Assembly (NCBI GenBank): GCA_022702545.1
Contig: JAHRBC010000003.1
Location: 4,278,001-4,342,000 of the forward strand
DNA from: Phycomyces nitens
Lineage: Eukaryota; Mucoromycota; Mucoromycetes; Mucorales; Phycomycetaceae
Direction of reading: 5' to 3'
Length of the DNA stretch: 64,000 bases
A program made the position numbers and the translations under genes. Positions 34,976 through 50,000 of this stretch are shown piece by piece. Every line of letters starts with the position of its first letter. Position 1 is the first letter of the stretch. The notes under the pieces were generated by a model. That model was given only the letters and a program-made list of their open reading frames with translations, was not told the origin of the DNA and did no database searches.

Positions 34976-37454
34976 TCAAGTGAATCGAAGATACAGGTTT
35001 ACAACAAGAGCTCCAACAAGGAAAGCGCAAAGTACGGCAGGACCCAGCATGTCATCGTATCGTCCCTTGATGTTGTTTTTGAGCATCCTAAGGTGGTTGT
35101 ATTAATACCAAGTTATAATTGAGCATTATTACTTACCATGCACGTTTCTCGAATCGATAGAGAGCATAAAAGCATACAAGGACAGCTATTCCAATGAATA
35201 CAGCACCGGCATACGATGTTCTTGGATCACCAAAATTGAGCAAACTCAACGCAACAGCAAGCAAGAGAGCGGCAAACTGAAGCCAGCTAATGAATGTGCG
35301 CTCATTTGCAAAAAAAACTTTGGGTTCGACTTTGATCTTCTTGATCTTGCCTTTTATAGTTCCATCTGGATTCATGGCGTTGGCGGCCTCACCTCCCCAC
35401 CGTTTTAAAAGAAAGGCTGAAAAACGGGAACGTTTTCTGGAACTTGCGGCACCCTCTGGAATATCCAGTCGGCAATTATTGCCTTGGATGACTACCTTTT
35501 CATTGATCTTTTCTCCCATTTGAAGACCTACGGTACCCGGAAAAGTGGTGTTTTTGGGAAGAGTCTGGTTGACGTTGTATCCAATGTCTTTTTGATCTCC
35601 ATATACAAAGGGGGCCTCTCCTGTCTCTACAATCTCGATGGGTTCTCGTTCGAGTATTTCATACTGTTGTGGGAACCCATTCCCTTCTTGATAACCTGAA
35701 TCCAACGAAGCAGGTGGGCTCACTAGACCAGTATCAGCATTCTGGGCATCTTTCAACTGGTAGTCTCCGGTATTTGTTGCTGGCACCTGCAAAGTATTGT
35801 CATCGTTCTTCCCGTCGTTATTAGGATTAACCATGGTGACTTGTTCCCCAAGGGCATTGGTAATCCGTTGCGAGATATGCTTCTCCATTACATTTGAGGT
35901 GGCTTCCATACGGTGCTTCTCGGCTTCCCAGGCAATACCATATTCGCCATTGATCAACGGACGGTAAGACGGGGACCGAGACAGGCCAAAGTTGGTTGCA
36001 CGTGGTTTGCGAATGTCTTGCTCCAACTCGGCGATCCACCATGGAACTAGGGGGATTTTTTCAGGATAGAGGTAGGAAGCACCATGTAAATATTTGGAGA
36101 ATCTGGTAACTTCGTGAACAAGATGAGACTCTAGCAACTTTTCCAACCACTCGGGGGGTTTCTGGTCCAAATGAGTTTGTAACTTGATCTCCAAAACACC
36201 ATGGAGGAATTCAACGACTTCTGATCTTGGGATATTGTTGAACGGATGGTTGATCCCAATATCTGACCTTCTCCACTCGTTTTCGCCCCGTCGCTGTACT
36301 CCATCCATATTGTCTTCGCGAATAAAGGTCAAATTGGTGTCCAAGCTGACCCGGACACGCTGATCACCAGGAATCTGAAAGGCTGTACGGTTGTAGAATA
36401 CTCTGCACACAGGACTCAGTTTTTTCTCGAGGATGGACTCCTGGATGCCTTGGGCAATAAAATGAATTTTCCCGAGCGCTTCATCGTCAGTTTCTCCTTT
36501 TGCCCGTAGACGCTCGACAATAGTGTCTGCCGTCAGTTCTCCGGTGACAAACTTCTGGACATCGTCTACGTCAAGTCTGAATCGATCCTTGATAGATTTT
36601 CCATTGAGCCAAGAGGCATGGTGTGTCTTTCGTTCAATAAACACACTCTTGGAAGACGTTGGCCCATACCATCTGAGTCTGATAGCCTCTGCACCGTCAT
36701 CTCGCTGCAATCTCCCGGTGTAAAGATCAAACTCGGGTGAATCAAAGTATATGCTCGAGATGGCCGAATCTTCAGGCTCGAATGTCTTTTCGGAATCAAA
36801 GATCAAGACTGGCAAGTGCAGCATAATAATCGACTTGACTTCGTTTATATTGTCAGGGTGGATCCAGTACTTTGATGTCGCACGCTCAAAATCAAGCTGA
36901 TCACCACCAGCTGCCGTATTTCCTGTGCGTGGTTTTCCGCGGCGATTACAAATGTCTTTGAGATTGGATATGTAGACAATCGGGACATCCAATTGCTGTG
37001 TGTCGAGGGGTTTGGCTCGAAGTTGGGGTACAAATCCGTTTTCTAGCTTGATAGGTGCCCACCGATCATGCTTCTTTATGATCTTTCTGAACCCATTGTA
37101 GTTGAGTCTGATGAACTTGGCGAGATCATTGAGATCAAAGAGAGTCTCTGTCAGGATAGTCTCTGTAGACTCCCAGCTTTCATCCGATGACCAGCTCTGG
37201 CTGTTCTTGAGGGTCTGAATGGTCGCGTCGCAATACTTGATACGTGAGTTTATATCTTCCAGTTTGATCTTCATGGTGTTGTATACATTTTCAAGTTCTT
37301 GTTCAAGCATGTGAGTGAAATAGGACTCGTCCTCTTCGTTCCACTCATGGTCTGCCTGTCGGTTTTTGAGTTCTGTCTTCAAGAGACCATATTTGATGTA
37401 ATGTGTTCTCCACGGGGGGAAGGCCTCATTTGCTAATTGTTCTGCAAATTTCAT
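34976..37454 (-). CDS. VTC complex subunit (SPX, polyphosphate polymerase, DUF202)
   Basis: Vacuolar transporter chaperone subunit that makes inorganic polyphosphate from ATP and passes it into the vacuole. Two exons (37454-35137 and 35087-34976, minus strand) give 809 residues. An SPX domain begins at MKFAEQLANEAFPPW with KIIKKHDRW, which binds inositol pyrophosphates. The catalytic tunnel domain contains SIYFDSPEFDLYTGRL, AIRLRWYG, FIERKTHHASW, NRTAFQIPGD, VRVSLDTNLTF, LEIKLQT and FSKYLHGAS, so the basic and acidic residues needed in Vtc4 appear to be kept. A hydrophilic linker precedes three membrane spans. Length is closer to Vtc2/Vtc3, residues closer to Vtc4, so the subunit was not assigned. 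The start was set at MKFAEQ, the family start, rather than at an in-frame upstream codon. Confidence 0.93.
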
Positions 37455-40209
37455 AATCTGCAAATACAAAATGAATACAACAACAAAAAACAGATGTCTA
37501 GGGTTTCTGGTCTTTTTGGTCGTTATATATGAATAGCGCCAGTCCTGACAAGGCAAGTTGGTCATTTCTAAAGAATTATAAAGGTGGTTGAGATTAACTT
37601 ACGACCTAGCCAATGAAGCGTGTTTCATATGCATCATATTACTACACAGCTACATTCTCTTTGCCTCTATTTTACAGCCAATAGGAGTAATAAAAAGTCG
37701 CATATTGAACATATATGTTTGCCAAGTAAAGAATTTTTGGTATCCAATATGTCTTATTTGACATGATAAGATAGCAGTGAGCCTAGGAATATATACATAC
37801 ATATACATATATACATATATATATCGACCTGTTAGTTTTCTTTCTTTCTTTTAGTATCAGGGTCTATGATTTGGGTTCTGTAGAATGCTTTTATCAATAA
37901 TAGTGTTTTATATTTGCTTTAAGAATTTCTTTTATTATAGCATATGAATGCTAGTTTTTTTTTATGAGGCTACAGCTAGATGGTCTTGAATTTATTAAAA
38001 AGTAACCATGGAAAGACTCTTGTTTGTTTAATGATTAAAAGATCCAGAGCTTTGCGTATAAGATATAAGTGATATTTAGACACACTGTATACTTTTATCT
38101 ATTGTTATTACTACACCCATGTCCAATATTTCCAAAATATATTATATTCTTTTGCACTTTCAAACCTGGTCTTTGCAACCCAACTAAAGTCGGAATAATG
38201 GCTTTTTATTTTTTTGGTTATTTTCCATTTCACAAACTGGATCGGAGAGACCAAGAAACCCCAAAGGTTATGAATGAGACCAGACCGTGCTTGAGTTTGG
38301 AGCATGATTGAATTTGCCGGGGTACTATCAAAGAGACTCTAGGTCTTGCAATGCAATGATGGAAAAACGCATCGACTGTCTTTGTACAAGGCTTTTCGTA
38401 TTATGCTATACTATGATAATGATGACATTCAAGAAATAAGAAAATACCTGCTTTATTGGGCTCTGGCTGGGATGAGTTAGATTGGGACATTGCATACTGG
38501 GGTATGATTAAACGAATAAATATTTATGGTAAATGATAACGATCTTGACTATGATGTTTTGGAATAAGCCAAACTGGGACTCGACAAAGGGATCTTTGGC
38601 TTACTTTATTCTGATTAGAGTGTGTTTACTCGTAATTGATTATCTATAAAGCAATGTACCTAAAGTGTATTTATTTTTTGGTATTAGAGATTGAGCCAAA
38701 CATATATACTAAAGTGGCCATAATAAATTATTATATTTCCTCGCATATATCATGACAAGATTATGGCTGATATGACCAATATGTATAGCCACTAGTTATC
38801 TTGATTCTTTGTGTATTTTCAAGTGGTGGAGGTTGCAGATGGCTATTATTTATATGAATGCAGGATATTATTATAGCAAGTGGTCCGATAAAGTAGTTTT
38901 TGACTCATTTCTCTTTATTTACTTTGAGCAAGGGGTCCTGATATTGAGTCTTTGATTCAAGCTTTTGATAGTTTGATAATATAATACTTTGATTATAATG
39001 GTTAATAACACTCTGGTACCCTACATATTGCCGATCATACTGATACCATAATATATCTTTATAACCTTGGTATCTTTTTTATAATGACAATTCAATGTGG
39101 ATTATTGTGATGAGCTGTTTATTGCTATGCATGTAATACAACTTGATATCAAGCACGTTTAACCATAATTACAGACAATGGGAATATATTGCCAGGATGC
39201 TCTCAGTCATAAATTGTGTTTAAGGATTGGTTAAAGGCAACAAGCCCTGGTACATTACACTTTTTATGGCTTATGAATGATCAATTGTGCCAAACTCAAG
39301 GCTATTACTTTCAAGATATTTATATAAGTCCAATAGCTGTTGAAAGAGCCATTGTATTTGATTATATATTGTAATGCTTATATGTAATAAACGCCAGTTA
39401 TTAAACCAACCTTTATTTTCGATAAAGGTAGATCCCTTTTCCAAATGTCCAATGAACAATAAAGTTTAATCATCTAGTGTCATTACGCTAACTAGAGATG
39501 AATATTCTCTATACTTTCTTTCTGCTCGTGCTCAATGATGCACATGTAACAAGTCAAATTAGCAAGGATTCTTCATCAATTCTTTATAAATTCATCTTTT
39601 TGAAAACTGTAAAGGCGGATCGCAAAAAGGTATTCTTTTTCCTAAATTGGCCACATAATTACACAAATACCCATATATGAACATAATTCGCGTCACTTCA
39701 AATGCATCTGAGTGTGACGTATAAGTTACTGTACAAGCCTCTCACCACTCTTTTTACACGCACACAAAAAAAAAGACAGAAAATGAGAAAAAGGCAATGA
39801 TTATTTTTGGTGATAAAAAAAACGGTGACTGTTGTGCTAATCCAAAAGGACATCTTGTAACGGACTACGAACAAATAAGTTTTACAGTCAAACTTGGTAA
39901 TTCCTTTATTCCTTCCAGGATCCCGTTCAAATGTAAGCTTCTTTAGAGGGTGACGTAGAGACATGTCACTTTTTTATTTTTTATAAATATACATTTTTTC
40001 TACATAATCTTTCCAAAAGAGAAAGGGACAATACGGTTGTCCATTAGGGGGATTAATTATTTTTTTATCGACTCCACAAAAGAATCAAAGAAACAGAAAC
40101 TAAAAATACCTACACCTTCTTTCATATATACATTGCACCTACTTTTATCATTTCAATAGAAGAAGAAAAAAGCTACCAGTACATACTCGCCCTTCTTTTT
40201 TTTTCGAAC
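37455..40209. other. AT-rich intergenic region
   Basis: About 2.75 kb with no gene I can support. A (TA)n/TACATA repeat lies at 37790-37826. A 64-codon minus-strand frame at 38111-38305 (ending IFWKYWTWV) looks protein-like but has no known domain. The last 120 bases, C/T- and A-rich, are the promoter side of transportin. Confidence 0.5.
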
Positions 40210-43200
40210 ATGAGTGACTGGCAACCTACAGAGCAAGGTCTCTCTGACTTGTTGCAGCTTTTCCGTGAAGCAATCAACCCAACCGATGCTCAGAACGTAC
40301 AAGATGTAAGCAAAGGAAACAAAAAAAAGATAGTGAGAGAGAAGAAGGGGTAAAAGAAGGGGATGAGAAGCCAGAGTGTGTTTCTTGATGGCGTAGACTT
40401 CTTCTTTTTTTCGATTTGTCTTATCCCGACTAAACTTGACATGTTCCTTGTAGAGATTGGAATACTTTAACAAAGTGCCTGATTACAATTCATACCTGGC
40501 ATACATCTTGACCCAAATGCCTCAGGAGGATCAGTACATTCGTTCTGTCGCTGGTCTGACACTCAAGAACAACATTCGTTCTTATTTTGCTGCCATACCT
40601 GGCCCGGTGATGGACTATGTCAAGTCCTGTTGTTTGCAGCATGTGGGTGATCCCGACATTGGTTCCACTGTTAGCATTGTCATTGTCGCCATTGTTACCC
40701 ATGGCCAAGTTCACAACTGGCCTCAGGCTCTCCAAGTATTGTTGGAAAAATTGGATTCCCCCAACCCAGCTGTTGTAGAAGTAAGTTTGGGTGTAATTGA
40801 TCAAAGGAACCCAAAGTATAGATGAAGATCAAGACAACTCAAAGATCCTCTTTTATTATAGGGTGCCCTTAGTACCCTACAAAAGATCTGTGAAGATTGT
40901 GCTCGCGATTTAGATGGAAGATTGGGCGGTGTCCAGCCTTTGGAGTTTATGATTCCTAAGCTGATCAGCTTCTTTAACCATCCAAAGTCAAATCTGCGCT
41001 GCTACGCTATCCAGGCTGCGTCCAACTTTATCAGTTTGAGATCCGCACCCTTGATGGCTAGAATGACCGAGTTTCTGGCAGGTCTGTTCAGCAGAGCTAC
41101 TGATGACGATGTCAAGGTTCGCAAGGCTGTCTGCCAGGCCCTTGTCAGTCTTCTTGAAGTATGCCCCACTGTCTTGTTACCCCACTTGCCCGATCTGGTC
41201 AACTACATGCTCTTCAGTACCCAGTCTGAGGATGCTGATTTGGCCCTCGAGGCCTGTGAATTTTGGCTGGTGTTTGCTGAACAAGAGGAACTCCGCAACC
41301 ATCTCCAACCCTATCTTCCCATGGTTGTTCCAGTCTTGCTCAAGGGCATGGTATACTCTGAACTTGATTTGATGACTCTTGGTGGTGATCAGGACGATGC
41401 ACACATTGCTGATAGTGAGCAGGATATCAAGCCCCGTTTCCACAAGGCCAATGTAGCTGGTGCTGATCATACAGACAGAGACGAGTCTTCGGATAAGAAA
41501 AAGGGCCGTGGTGAGGGATTGTTGGCCGATGAAGATGAAGATGAAGATGATGAAGACGACGATGATGATGACGATGACTTTAGTGATGATGAGGACATTT
41601 ATGGCGAATGGAACTTGAGAAAGTGCAGTGCTGCTGCTCTTGATGTTCTGTGTAACTCTTTTGAGGGAGAGTGCATTCGTCTCTTGATGCCTTTACTCAA
41701 GACTGAGTTGGAGAGTGGCGACTGGCTCCATAGAGAATGTGGTATCCTTGCCCTGGGTGCTGCTGCTGAAGGTAAGCAGATAACCCGTGTCTGTACATTA
41801 CATTGGCTGACCACCATTGCATTGTTTAGGTGGTATTATTGATATTGCACCCCATCTTCCTGAATTGGTTCCTTATCTCCTTACCAACCTGAACGATTCA
41901 AAGGTAAGGAAGAATCATCAAAGGGGGATCCCAGCCATTTATTAATATTATTATTATTATCTTCAATATAGCCTCTTGTCCGATCGATTACATGCTGGGC
42001 ATTGGGTCGTTATGCTAATTGGATCGTTCAGAGCGCAAAGCAGAATGCTGATGTCCACAAGCATCTCTTTGAGCCTCTTGTTCAGTTGCTCTTACAGCGT
42101 ATTCTGGACGATAATAAGCGTGTCCAGGAAGCTGCCTGCTCAGCATTTTCTCTTCTCGAGGAAGAAGCCACCACTGACTTGGTTCCCTACTTGCATCCCA
42201 TTCTTGTCACTCTCTCTACAGCCTTTATGAAATACCAGCATAGAAACTCCCTCACCTTGTTTGACACCCTTGGTACTCTTGCCGAGGTCGTTGGCGACGC
42301 TTTGAACAATCCTCAGTATATCGAACTTATCATGCCTCCAATCATCAAAAAATGGTCCGAGACTCCAGATGATAGTCCCGATCTGTTCCCTTTGCTAGAG
42401 GTAAGAGTGGTACAGATTTACTGACAAACTGTGTGATTAACCAACCAATGTCTATTTTTTAGTGCTTGTCGGCTATCACTACAGGTCTTGGAAAGGCATT
42501 TAAGCCTTTTGCAGAACCAGTATACAGACGCTGTGTTCACCTTGTCTGCAAGACTTTGGAAGCATGCCGACTCGCTGCACAGAACCCTGGCATGGAGGAA
42601 CCCGATGAGGACTTTATGATTGTTGCTTTGGATTTGCTGTCAGGTATTGTACAGGCCCTCAACTCGGAGGCTGAGCCTTTGGTTGCCAGCACAAACCCAC
42701 CTGTCATTAGCTTCCTGTCACTCTGTGTCCAGGTAAATAACCAATAACTTGAGGGCGAGAGGTTGGTATTTACTATTCGGCTACATTTCATTAGGATGAA
42801 GTTGCCGAGGTCCGTCAGTCCGCATACGCCTTGTTTGGTGACCTTGCAATCTCATGCTTTGAACACATTCGAACTGCCATTCCTCAGTTCATGCCCAATC
42901 TCCTCTTACAAATTGACCACCAGGCCGACCATCCTTCTGTCTGTAATAATGCTACATGGGCAGCAGGAGAGATCGCAATAAAGTGGGGTGCTGAGTTCCG
43001 TGTCTATGTCGAGCCTCTTCTTCTCCGCCTTTTCCCTTTGATGGTCAACCCTCAGGTCCAGCGTACATTGTTGGAGAATGTGGCCATTACCATTGGCCGT
43101 CTAGGCTTGGTGTTCCCTGACATGGTTGCTCCTCAGCTCGAAAACTTTATCCAACCATGGCTTAATACTCTCAGCCCTATCCGCGATAATGATGAAAAGG

Positions 43201-43574
43201 CATCAGCGTTTAGTGGTTTGTGTGAAATGATCAAAGCAAACCCTCAGGGTGCTGTAAAGGTAATAGAGAGGACAAGAAGTAAGCATTTGAAGTGACATCT
43301 AACGATCCAAATTCTGTTTGTGTGTCTAGTGTATTCCTGATTTGTGTAATGCCATTGCAAGCTACCGGACTGTTCCTGCTGGATTGAACGAACAGTTTGG
43401 AAACGTAAGTATATTCAAACGTGCTTAAACAAATGTGTTTACTAAAACATGTAATGGAACCACTAGATCTTGGCTGGTTACAAAAATATGTATGGTAGTC
43501 AGGTCTGGCAACAGGTTATTACTACAGTAGGCCCAGAAGTCGCTGCGACTCTCCACGAACGCTATGGTGCTTAA
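40210..43574 (+). CDS. Transportin (karyopherin beta-2, Kap104-like)
   Basis: Nuclear import receptor for PY-NLS cargoes such as hnRNP proteins. The ATG at 40210 gives [18 protein letters not shown], followed by [15 protein letters not shown] and the HEAT repeats. [27 protein letters not shown] and [14 protein letters not shown] are typical. The long acidic insert ([17 protein letters not shown], near 41530-41600) is the H8 loop that releases cargo when Ran-GTP binds. [38 protein letters not shown] and [13 protein letters not shown] follow. The protein ends [23 protein letters not shown]. About nine short introns interrupt it. Splicing brings total length to about 900 residues, as expected for the family. 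It is the only gene in a wide AT-rich neighbourhood. Confidence 0.95.
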
Positions 43575-46500
43575 TCTCAAGACTTACAATGATCCCCTCA
43601 CCTGAAAGAATAAAACACATAACCCTTTAAGAGCAAAAGAAAGCAGAGATGGAACTATTATACCAAGCTTCTTTTTTAAAAAAAAACCATTTAGTATTGT
43701 GAATCTAGACATGAAAACAGTTTTATAAAGACTCGGCTTTTGGCTTGGTGCCAAAAAGGTGCTTAATCTCTCAAGGGTGAACCATTAAATCATCCAAACA
43801 TTCACACAATTGAGCCTGGATAAATCTTCTCTTGAACTTTTAAATGATTGTGATTATATGTAAAAAGTCATCAATGACTTGAGATTTAGTATTTTGTGGA
43901 CCCTTGGCTTATTTACCAATCTCGCCATGTGTGTTTTCGAGTGTGTCGACAAAGAAAATGGCTCAGCTAAATGTCCACCTTTGAAATTGAATGATTATTG
44001 AAAAATGTGATTTATAACCCTCGAGCAATCATATTCTTTTCTTTGAGCAGAAATGGCCATGATATTTGGGATTGGAGCATTAACTAGTAACGACCACATC
44101 AAATGATAGAGAGGAATTTTTGTATGCGACAAAATCAACAGAATACCCTCTTGATAAATACTTGCTGTTTCTATAGCAGTCTGATGGTCTCACCAGGTTC
44201 TGAGAATGTTGGGTTGACTGACGTATATATTATTCATAATCATACTATCAAGATCCCTATTCAGCAATTACAAAACTATATATATTTGTGTGTGTATATA
44301 TGTATGATCTTTAATACAAAGCGAAATTTATAATAAAGTTACTTGGCATTATGTAAAGTTGGTATTCTAATTTAAGCAGCCCAACCGATAGTTGATAAAT
44401 AAAAAGAATCATAAAATCAGCTTTTTTTTTGGTTGGTTTTCAATGGAAAATATCAATTATCCAAGCGATCTTATTGACATTTACAATATTGGAGAGCAAT
44501 AGGTCAAATATCATTTCTTTTTTTACATGACAACCAATGTCTTGTTTGTAGATATATTCCAAGTCCATTAATTATGAAACAATTGTTTCTTCACCTGGTT
44601 ATATTTCGGTTTTATGGGGTTAAGATCTGGACCTTTTTAATGACTAGTAATTAGAGTCCTGAATTTCCCAACACCATTTTCAACATATCATATAATTCAT
44701 TATCACAGCTAGTACAAGTGCCTGGAAAAAGTAAGTATGTTGTCATGTTTTCTCACCTCTGTATTCAAAAGATATATGCTCGTTTGTTTTATGAGCCTTT
44801 AAGAACAATAAAAACATATATACATATATTCAGTCAAGAAGCAGACCCTAATAATCATGGAATTTGCAAACCTTTTTATTGCATGTGTGTAGGATTTATT
44901 ATACTCTCTAAAGATAGACATGTGTAGGTTATTGGTTGTTTTTGGCTATAAATCTATACTCATCTGATCACACCCCCACACCCCAGTATTTACTTGTTCA
45001 ATCGAGTCTAGGTCCACTTTGACACAGTCTATCTTTTTTATATTCTTTGAGCCTGTCTTGGTCTGTACAATGAGACACAAAAATACAACTGCTTGTACAA
45101 ATATAACCCATGACTGTTTCTCTGTCGATAGTTGGTTCACAAAGACTAGAGTTTCTTTCCATTATACCTATATTGATTTAAAGAGCTATTTATATAGCTA
45201 AAGAAGGGGGGGGAATGTCAAAAACGCGTTAAATTATCGGTCAAGAAAGTATTTCTATAAATCATGGCATCTAACCTACATGTAACTTTAGATTACTAAA
45301 TAGTTCCATACGACTTTTCTTAATCTATAGTTTTGATACCAATCAAAAAATAATAATAATAATCAAGGATTTGCTGAGTAGAATATAAAAGTGTGGGTGG
45401 TTACAAAACCTTGATTTGTTGAATAATTATGTGTTTTCCCTCAAATTCGACGTCTTTAGCAATCATGACACTTTCACACGCTTGATAAAGTCACTTGGTC
45501 TATATTAATCAACTGCGATTGAGAACAAATATTATAAAACTATAAGTTGATAGTTCCAACCAAGCTTTTTTCCTGTTCGAAGTATCCTAGGACAAGGAGA
45601 ACGAAAATGTCTAGTCTCACTAGTATGTATCTAGTAACTGTTGATAATCCTAGAGACACGACTTTATTTGATCGGGAATCTCAAATGTGACTTTGCGTCT
45701 GGCAACCAATAATTATATCTGGTCCCTAGTATTCTATAAAGGCTTTTCTACATTCTACTCTGCAAATTAATCTAATTATCATGCTGTTTGGAAACTATTG
45801 CTAGTACCAAACTTTTAATAATATTAATGATATCAACTTTATATATCTTGGGCCATTTTAATTTTTTAGAAAATATATCGCTTTTCACATCATCTGCTTG
45901 ATATATAGTCTATCAAGAGAAGCCATTGGCTTTGTGTTGTTGCATTATTGAATCAAGAAGAGTGCCAATGCTATGTTTAAAAAAAGTGATGTAAAAATTA
46001 GTTCAATAAAAACCGTCAATACACATCAGAATAGAATTATTGAAAGGTTAAAAACAGGTTTATGAATATTGAAACTATCTCTGAGAATATAGGTGGGTTT
46101 ATACGTTTTATGAACAATTACTTTGACCCAAAAGATTACCATTAAAGTCATGTTATAGATCCAGACTAATCCTGGTGTATTTTTCTAAATAAGATAGATG
46201 TTAATTAGAATTGAGTAGAATAAAAGTCAGGAAAATGATTTGAAGAAATTGATGATTTGAAGAAGAAGACGAAGCGAAGCTAATTTAACAAGTAAAAATA
46301 TATTTGACTATATAAACGATAAAATATATGAGAACATGTATAGACAAGCACAATTCTCTTGGCTTGGGGTTCAAATAGTGCGAATATTATTATTGGCTTT
46401 TCCAGGATTTTTAAAAAAAAAGAAGTCTAAAACTAATGTGCCTGATACAATGTTGGCCAACAGAAAAAATATTTGATTAAAAGATATATAGTCAATAAAA

Positions 46501-46639
46501 AGGCTAGTATTCAGAATGACAGGATATATCTCACCAGCTATAAGCGCTCACAAAAGTGTTTAATCTAGTTTGGTTATTATTTCTTCAATTACAATTAAAG
46601 ATTCCCAAATGGCTAGGTGTTTCTCTACAAACAGGCACC

Positions 46640-47060
46640 AGAAATTATGTTTAGACCAAAAAATCTCCATTATTAAAAAAAAAACACCCCGAAAAACGGG
46701 AAAAAGTCCATCGTGGAACTCTGGGATATTTTTAGACTCGGCTATATAGGAAAAAAGGAACTATTGGTATAGGTATAAAGGAGCTTTTATATGGAGAAAA
46801 AGTTTCTGTGATATCAATTATTAAAACAGACTTTGACATATTAAGACAGCCCAAGATCTGGTGTACAATTTATTAAAGGGACAATCACGGCACAAAAAAA
46901 AGGTCGTGACGAGAAAACTACCAGATATCTATACAAGACGATACTAATGGTAGAGCAAGCAGTCTAGTATAAAGAACAGGGTAATTTACTGGAAGTGTTT
47001 GATTGTCAATAAGCAGACTGTGCAAAAATGAGAATAAACTGAAAATTAACAATATTCTCA
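46640..47060 (+). pseudogene. Possible decayed DNA-transposase N-terminus
   Basis: Pieces resembling the helix-turn-helix half of Tc1/mariner transposases can be read on the plus strand: SIVELWDIFRLGY, VSVISIIKTDF, then (frame-shifted) TRKLPDIYTRRY and NGRASSLV. They are separated by stops and frameshifts and the match is loose. Low confidence; chance similarity in A-rich DNA remains possible. Confidence 0.25.
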
Positions 47061-50000
47061 ATGAGGATCATTACCTTTATTCTTTGTAAAAGAAATGGAT
47101 ACTTTAAATTAACGGGCTAAAATAAATACTATGAGAAAATATGCCAACCAAAAAATCCAACAGGTTATAAACGATTTTTATATATATAAAAAACAGATCA
47201 AGATTTATTGTTTCACAATATATAGAAACCAATGTAGTTTCCAAACCTAGATATTTTTGACTGGTAATACACGAATATTATAAAGAGTTGAGCAAATAAT
47301 CTTGATTTACATATGTTAAGCATATTCACCAAGCAATCTAATCTACTGCATACATATGTGTATGTGCAAAGTTATTGGACTTGGAGATTTCTCGGTTTAC
47401 TCCCATTGTATCTCATCATATTAGATTGAAAATCAATATGTAGAATGTGTTTATTACTCGGGGGCCTGTGCATTGTCTGCGAAATACAACAGATCCAATA
47501 CTTTTGGCTGTTTATTGTCATTTTAAAATGGATTTATACCAAATGGCATGGGCTGATAAAAAAACAAGTGCTCTGTGAATAATACAATGATATTCAGCCA
47601 AACCAGTGCCCAAATGAACAATTTTCTACTAATGGGTGATCGTTATTTAATGAATCTTGTAATAATCTTAATGTGATATTTATTAATATATTCTGAAATT
47701 ATTAGCTGTCAAATACAGTCTAATCAATACACAGACTCTAAAGACTCAAACATACTCATCAAATATTTTCAAAAAATAAACAAGGCGTGAGAATATTGGG
47801 TGCAAAATAAACATTCAAAATAAATAAATAAAAATATAAAGGGTAGTCAATCGCTTAACATGTGAAATAGACCAGTTTGTTTGTAACACTCTGAAAATTC
47901 AGAACATGGCATGGGCGTGTTTGTGCTTGTAGGTGTGTGGGGTATCAATTCCATCGGAAGGTGCCGGATACTCTATTTTGAGTCATGTTTCAATATTTTG
48001 AATATTTATATTATTGGTAATGGCAGTACTGATGGGTTTTGTTTTATATTTTGCTATTAAGATTAGTCAAGATCATACAAGGTCTGGTTTTTTGTGATTT
48101 TGTGGAATTGAAGATCGCGACTGATAATCCTTGCCCCTTTCCAAACTCTTTTTTGTTTTCTACGGTTTATTCCGACCCCGTTTATAAGATTGAATGTGGT
48201 ACAATTCCTCATGTTTTATAAAGGTTTGTCATAATCATTAGGAGATTTTTCATTATCTGTTTATTTTCCATATACAGAACAGATTCTCTTGCCCAATTCT
48301 ATTTATTTTCTTTATCTGATTGAGGTGATAGTAAAATAAAAACATAGTGCTCACAATATACTTATCAGCAATCGATTGATTATTTCCTTTTTGCAAGAGA
48401 GATAAGCAGCTATCATATGAAAGCATTTTCTTTGTATCGCAATATTATATACATGTATATATATTTATATAACTTAAATCTAAATAACCTTTTTGTTTTT
48501 TGGCTTATTTATTAGATTCCCAATCTTACAGACTCAATGAACCTTATATGGTGAACATTTATCAATATCGAGAGTATTTGAGACTCTGCTGTTTACGTGA
48601 GAAAGATTTGTAAATTAGAGTATAGGCTAGGGTTGGGGGCATAAAACATTATCCGCCTTTTTCTAGTTGGAACAGAATATTTATAAAATATATATATATA
48701 TATATATCTTACAAATATGCACTTTTTTACCACACCACCAGTTATTTCCCATCTGTACCCCCCAATTTCTTACCCTTGGAGTATATATATTTTTTTTGCC
48801 GTATAGTTACACTGGTGTGGCACGTCCCTGGCAGAAAAACATACGTGTTTCTGTTTGTTTGTTTTCAATATAAATCTACAAACACCCTAGACAACCTGGA
48901 CATTATAAAGAAGGTGTCTTGTTGTGATACATCTAACAATAGGCGAAATTCAATCCTGTCTTTGTATCAAACTTTGACAGTATTGTATTCACTCCCCCAT
49001 GACACTGTAGCAGTAATGGCTGTTAAATGACTGGAAATTGGATTTCAAGACAAAAGACCAAAAATAAACTGCTCTAAATCAGATCCCTTGTCATTCATTT
49101 ATAAAAATAAATAAATAAAAAAGTTGAAAATCGACTAAATCAAGAAGAATTCTGTCCGACCTACAAAGTTGGTGGGGTATAAAAGCCATCGTCCTTTGTC
49201 TCTAGTATTCATATTTATGCGTGTGATTTGAATATATAAAATGTCCAGTGATCTTTTTTGTTTCTTTTAAATTAATGATCCCACAAAGTAATACAGTCTG
49301 TTAATATTTATGAGACGATTTATTAAATATATATATGTATATGTAAAATATTGCTTATTTTATAATACTCTTTGGCTTTGGGTAAGCTTTTGTTACCAAG
49401 ACAAATATGTAAATCTCAACAAACCTTCTTATCACGGAATCAGTTGCAGTATAGTGAATGTTGAATGTGTGTATACTGTTCGGTACTACAATATTTCATT
49501 TGCGCATTTTACACTCCGTCTTGGAGGAATCAGTCAGTCGATAAGGATAGTCTATATAACATGGCTTTTTATAATGCTATAAGACTCTCTAGTGGATTGA
49601 TTATTCTATCAAAGTACTCAAATTCAGAGTTTCTAATACTATAGGACACTCTTTGATCTGCTTTAGATTTGCATATTTACGCGGCTATTAAAATATTAGA
49701 CATCAGTATAGACTAATTTATCTGGCGCTCTAAAATTAAATTAAATCCGCCCATTGAGTAAAGCCAATATAAATATCATTTACCTTGAAGACAAGGCGGG
49801 GAACCGAGACTTGTGTACCCGTCTTATTTGGCCTGATATATTGTGGGGAGAAAATATAATAAAAAAAACCTTTGTGTGTGAATGTGCGTAGACGTGTGCT
49901 GACCTAATAAAATACACACGGACATGGTTGTTCAATCACTGTACCTTGCCTTGTGAATAGAATCAAGCTTCCCAAAAAGTACTCAATGCCGGCCGGGTGT

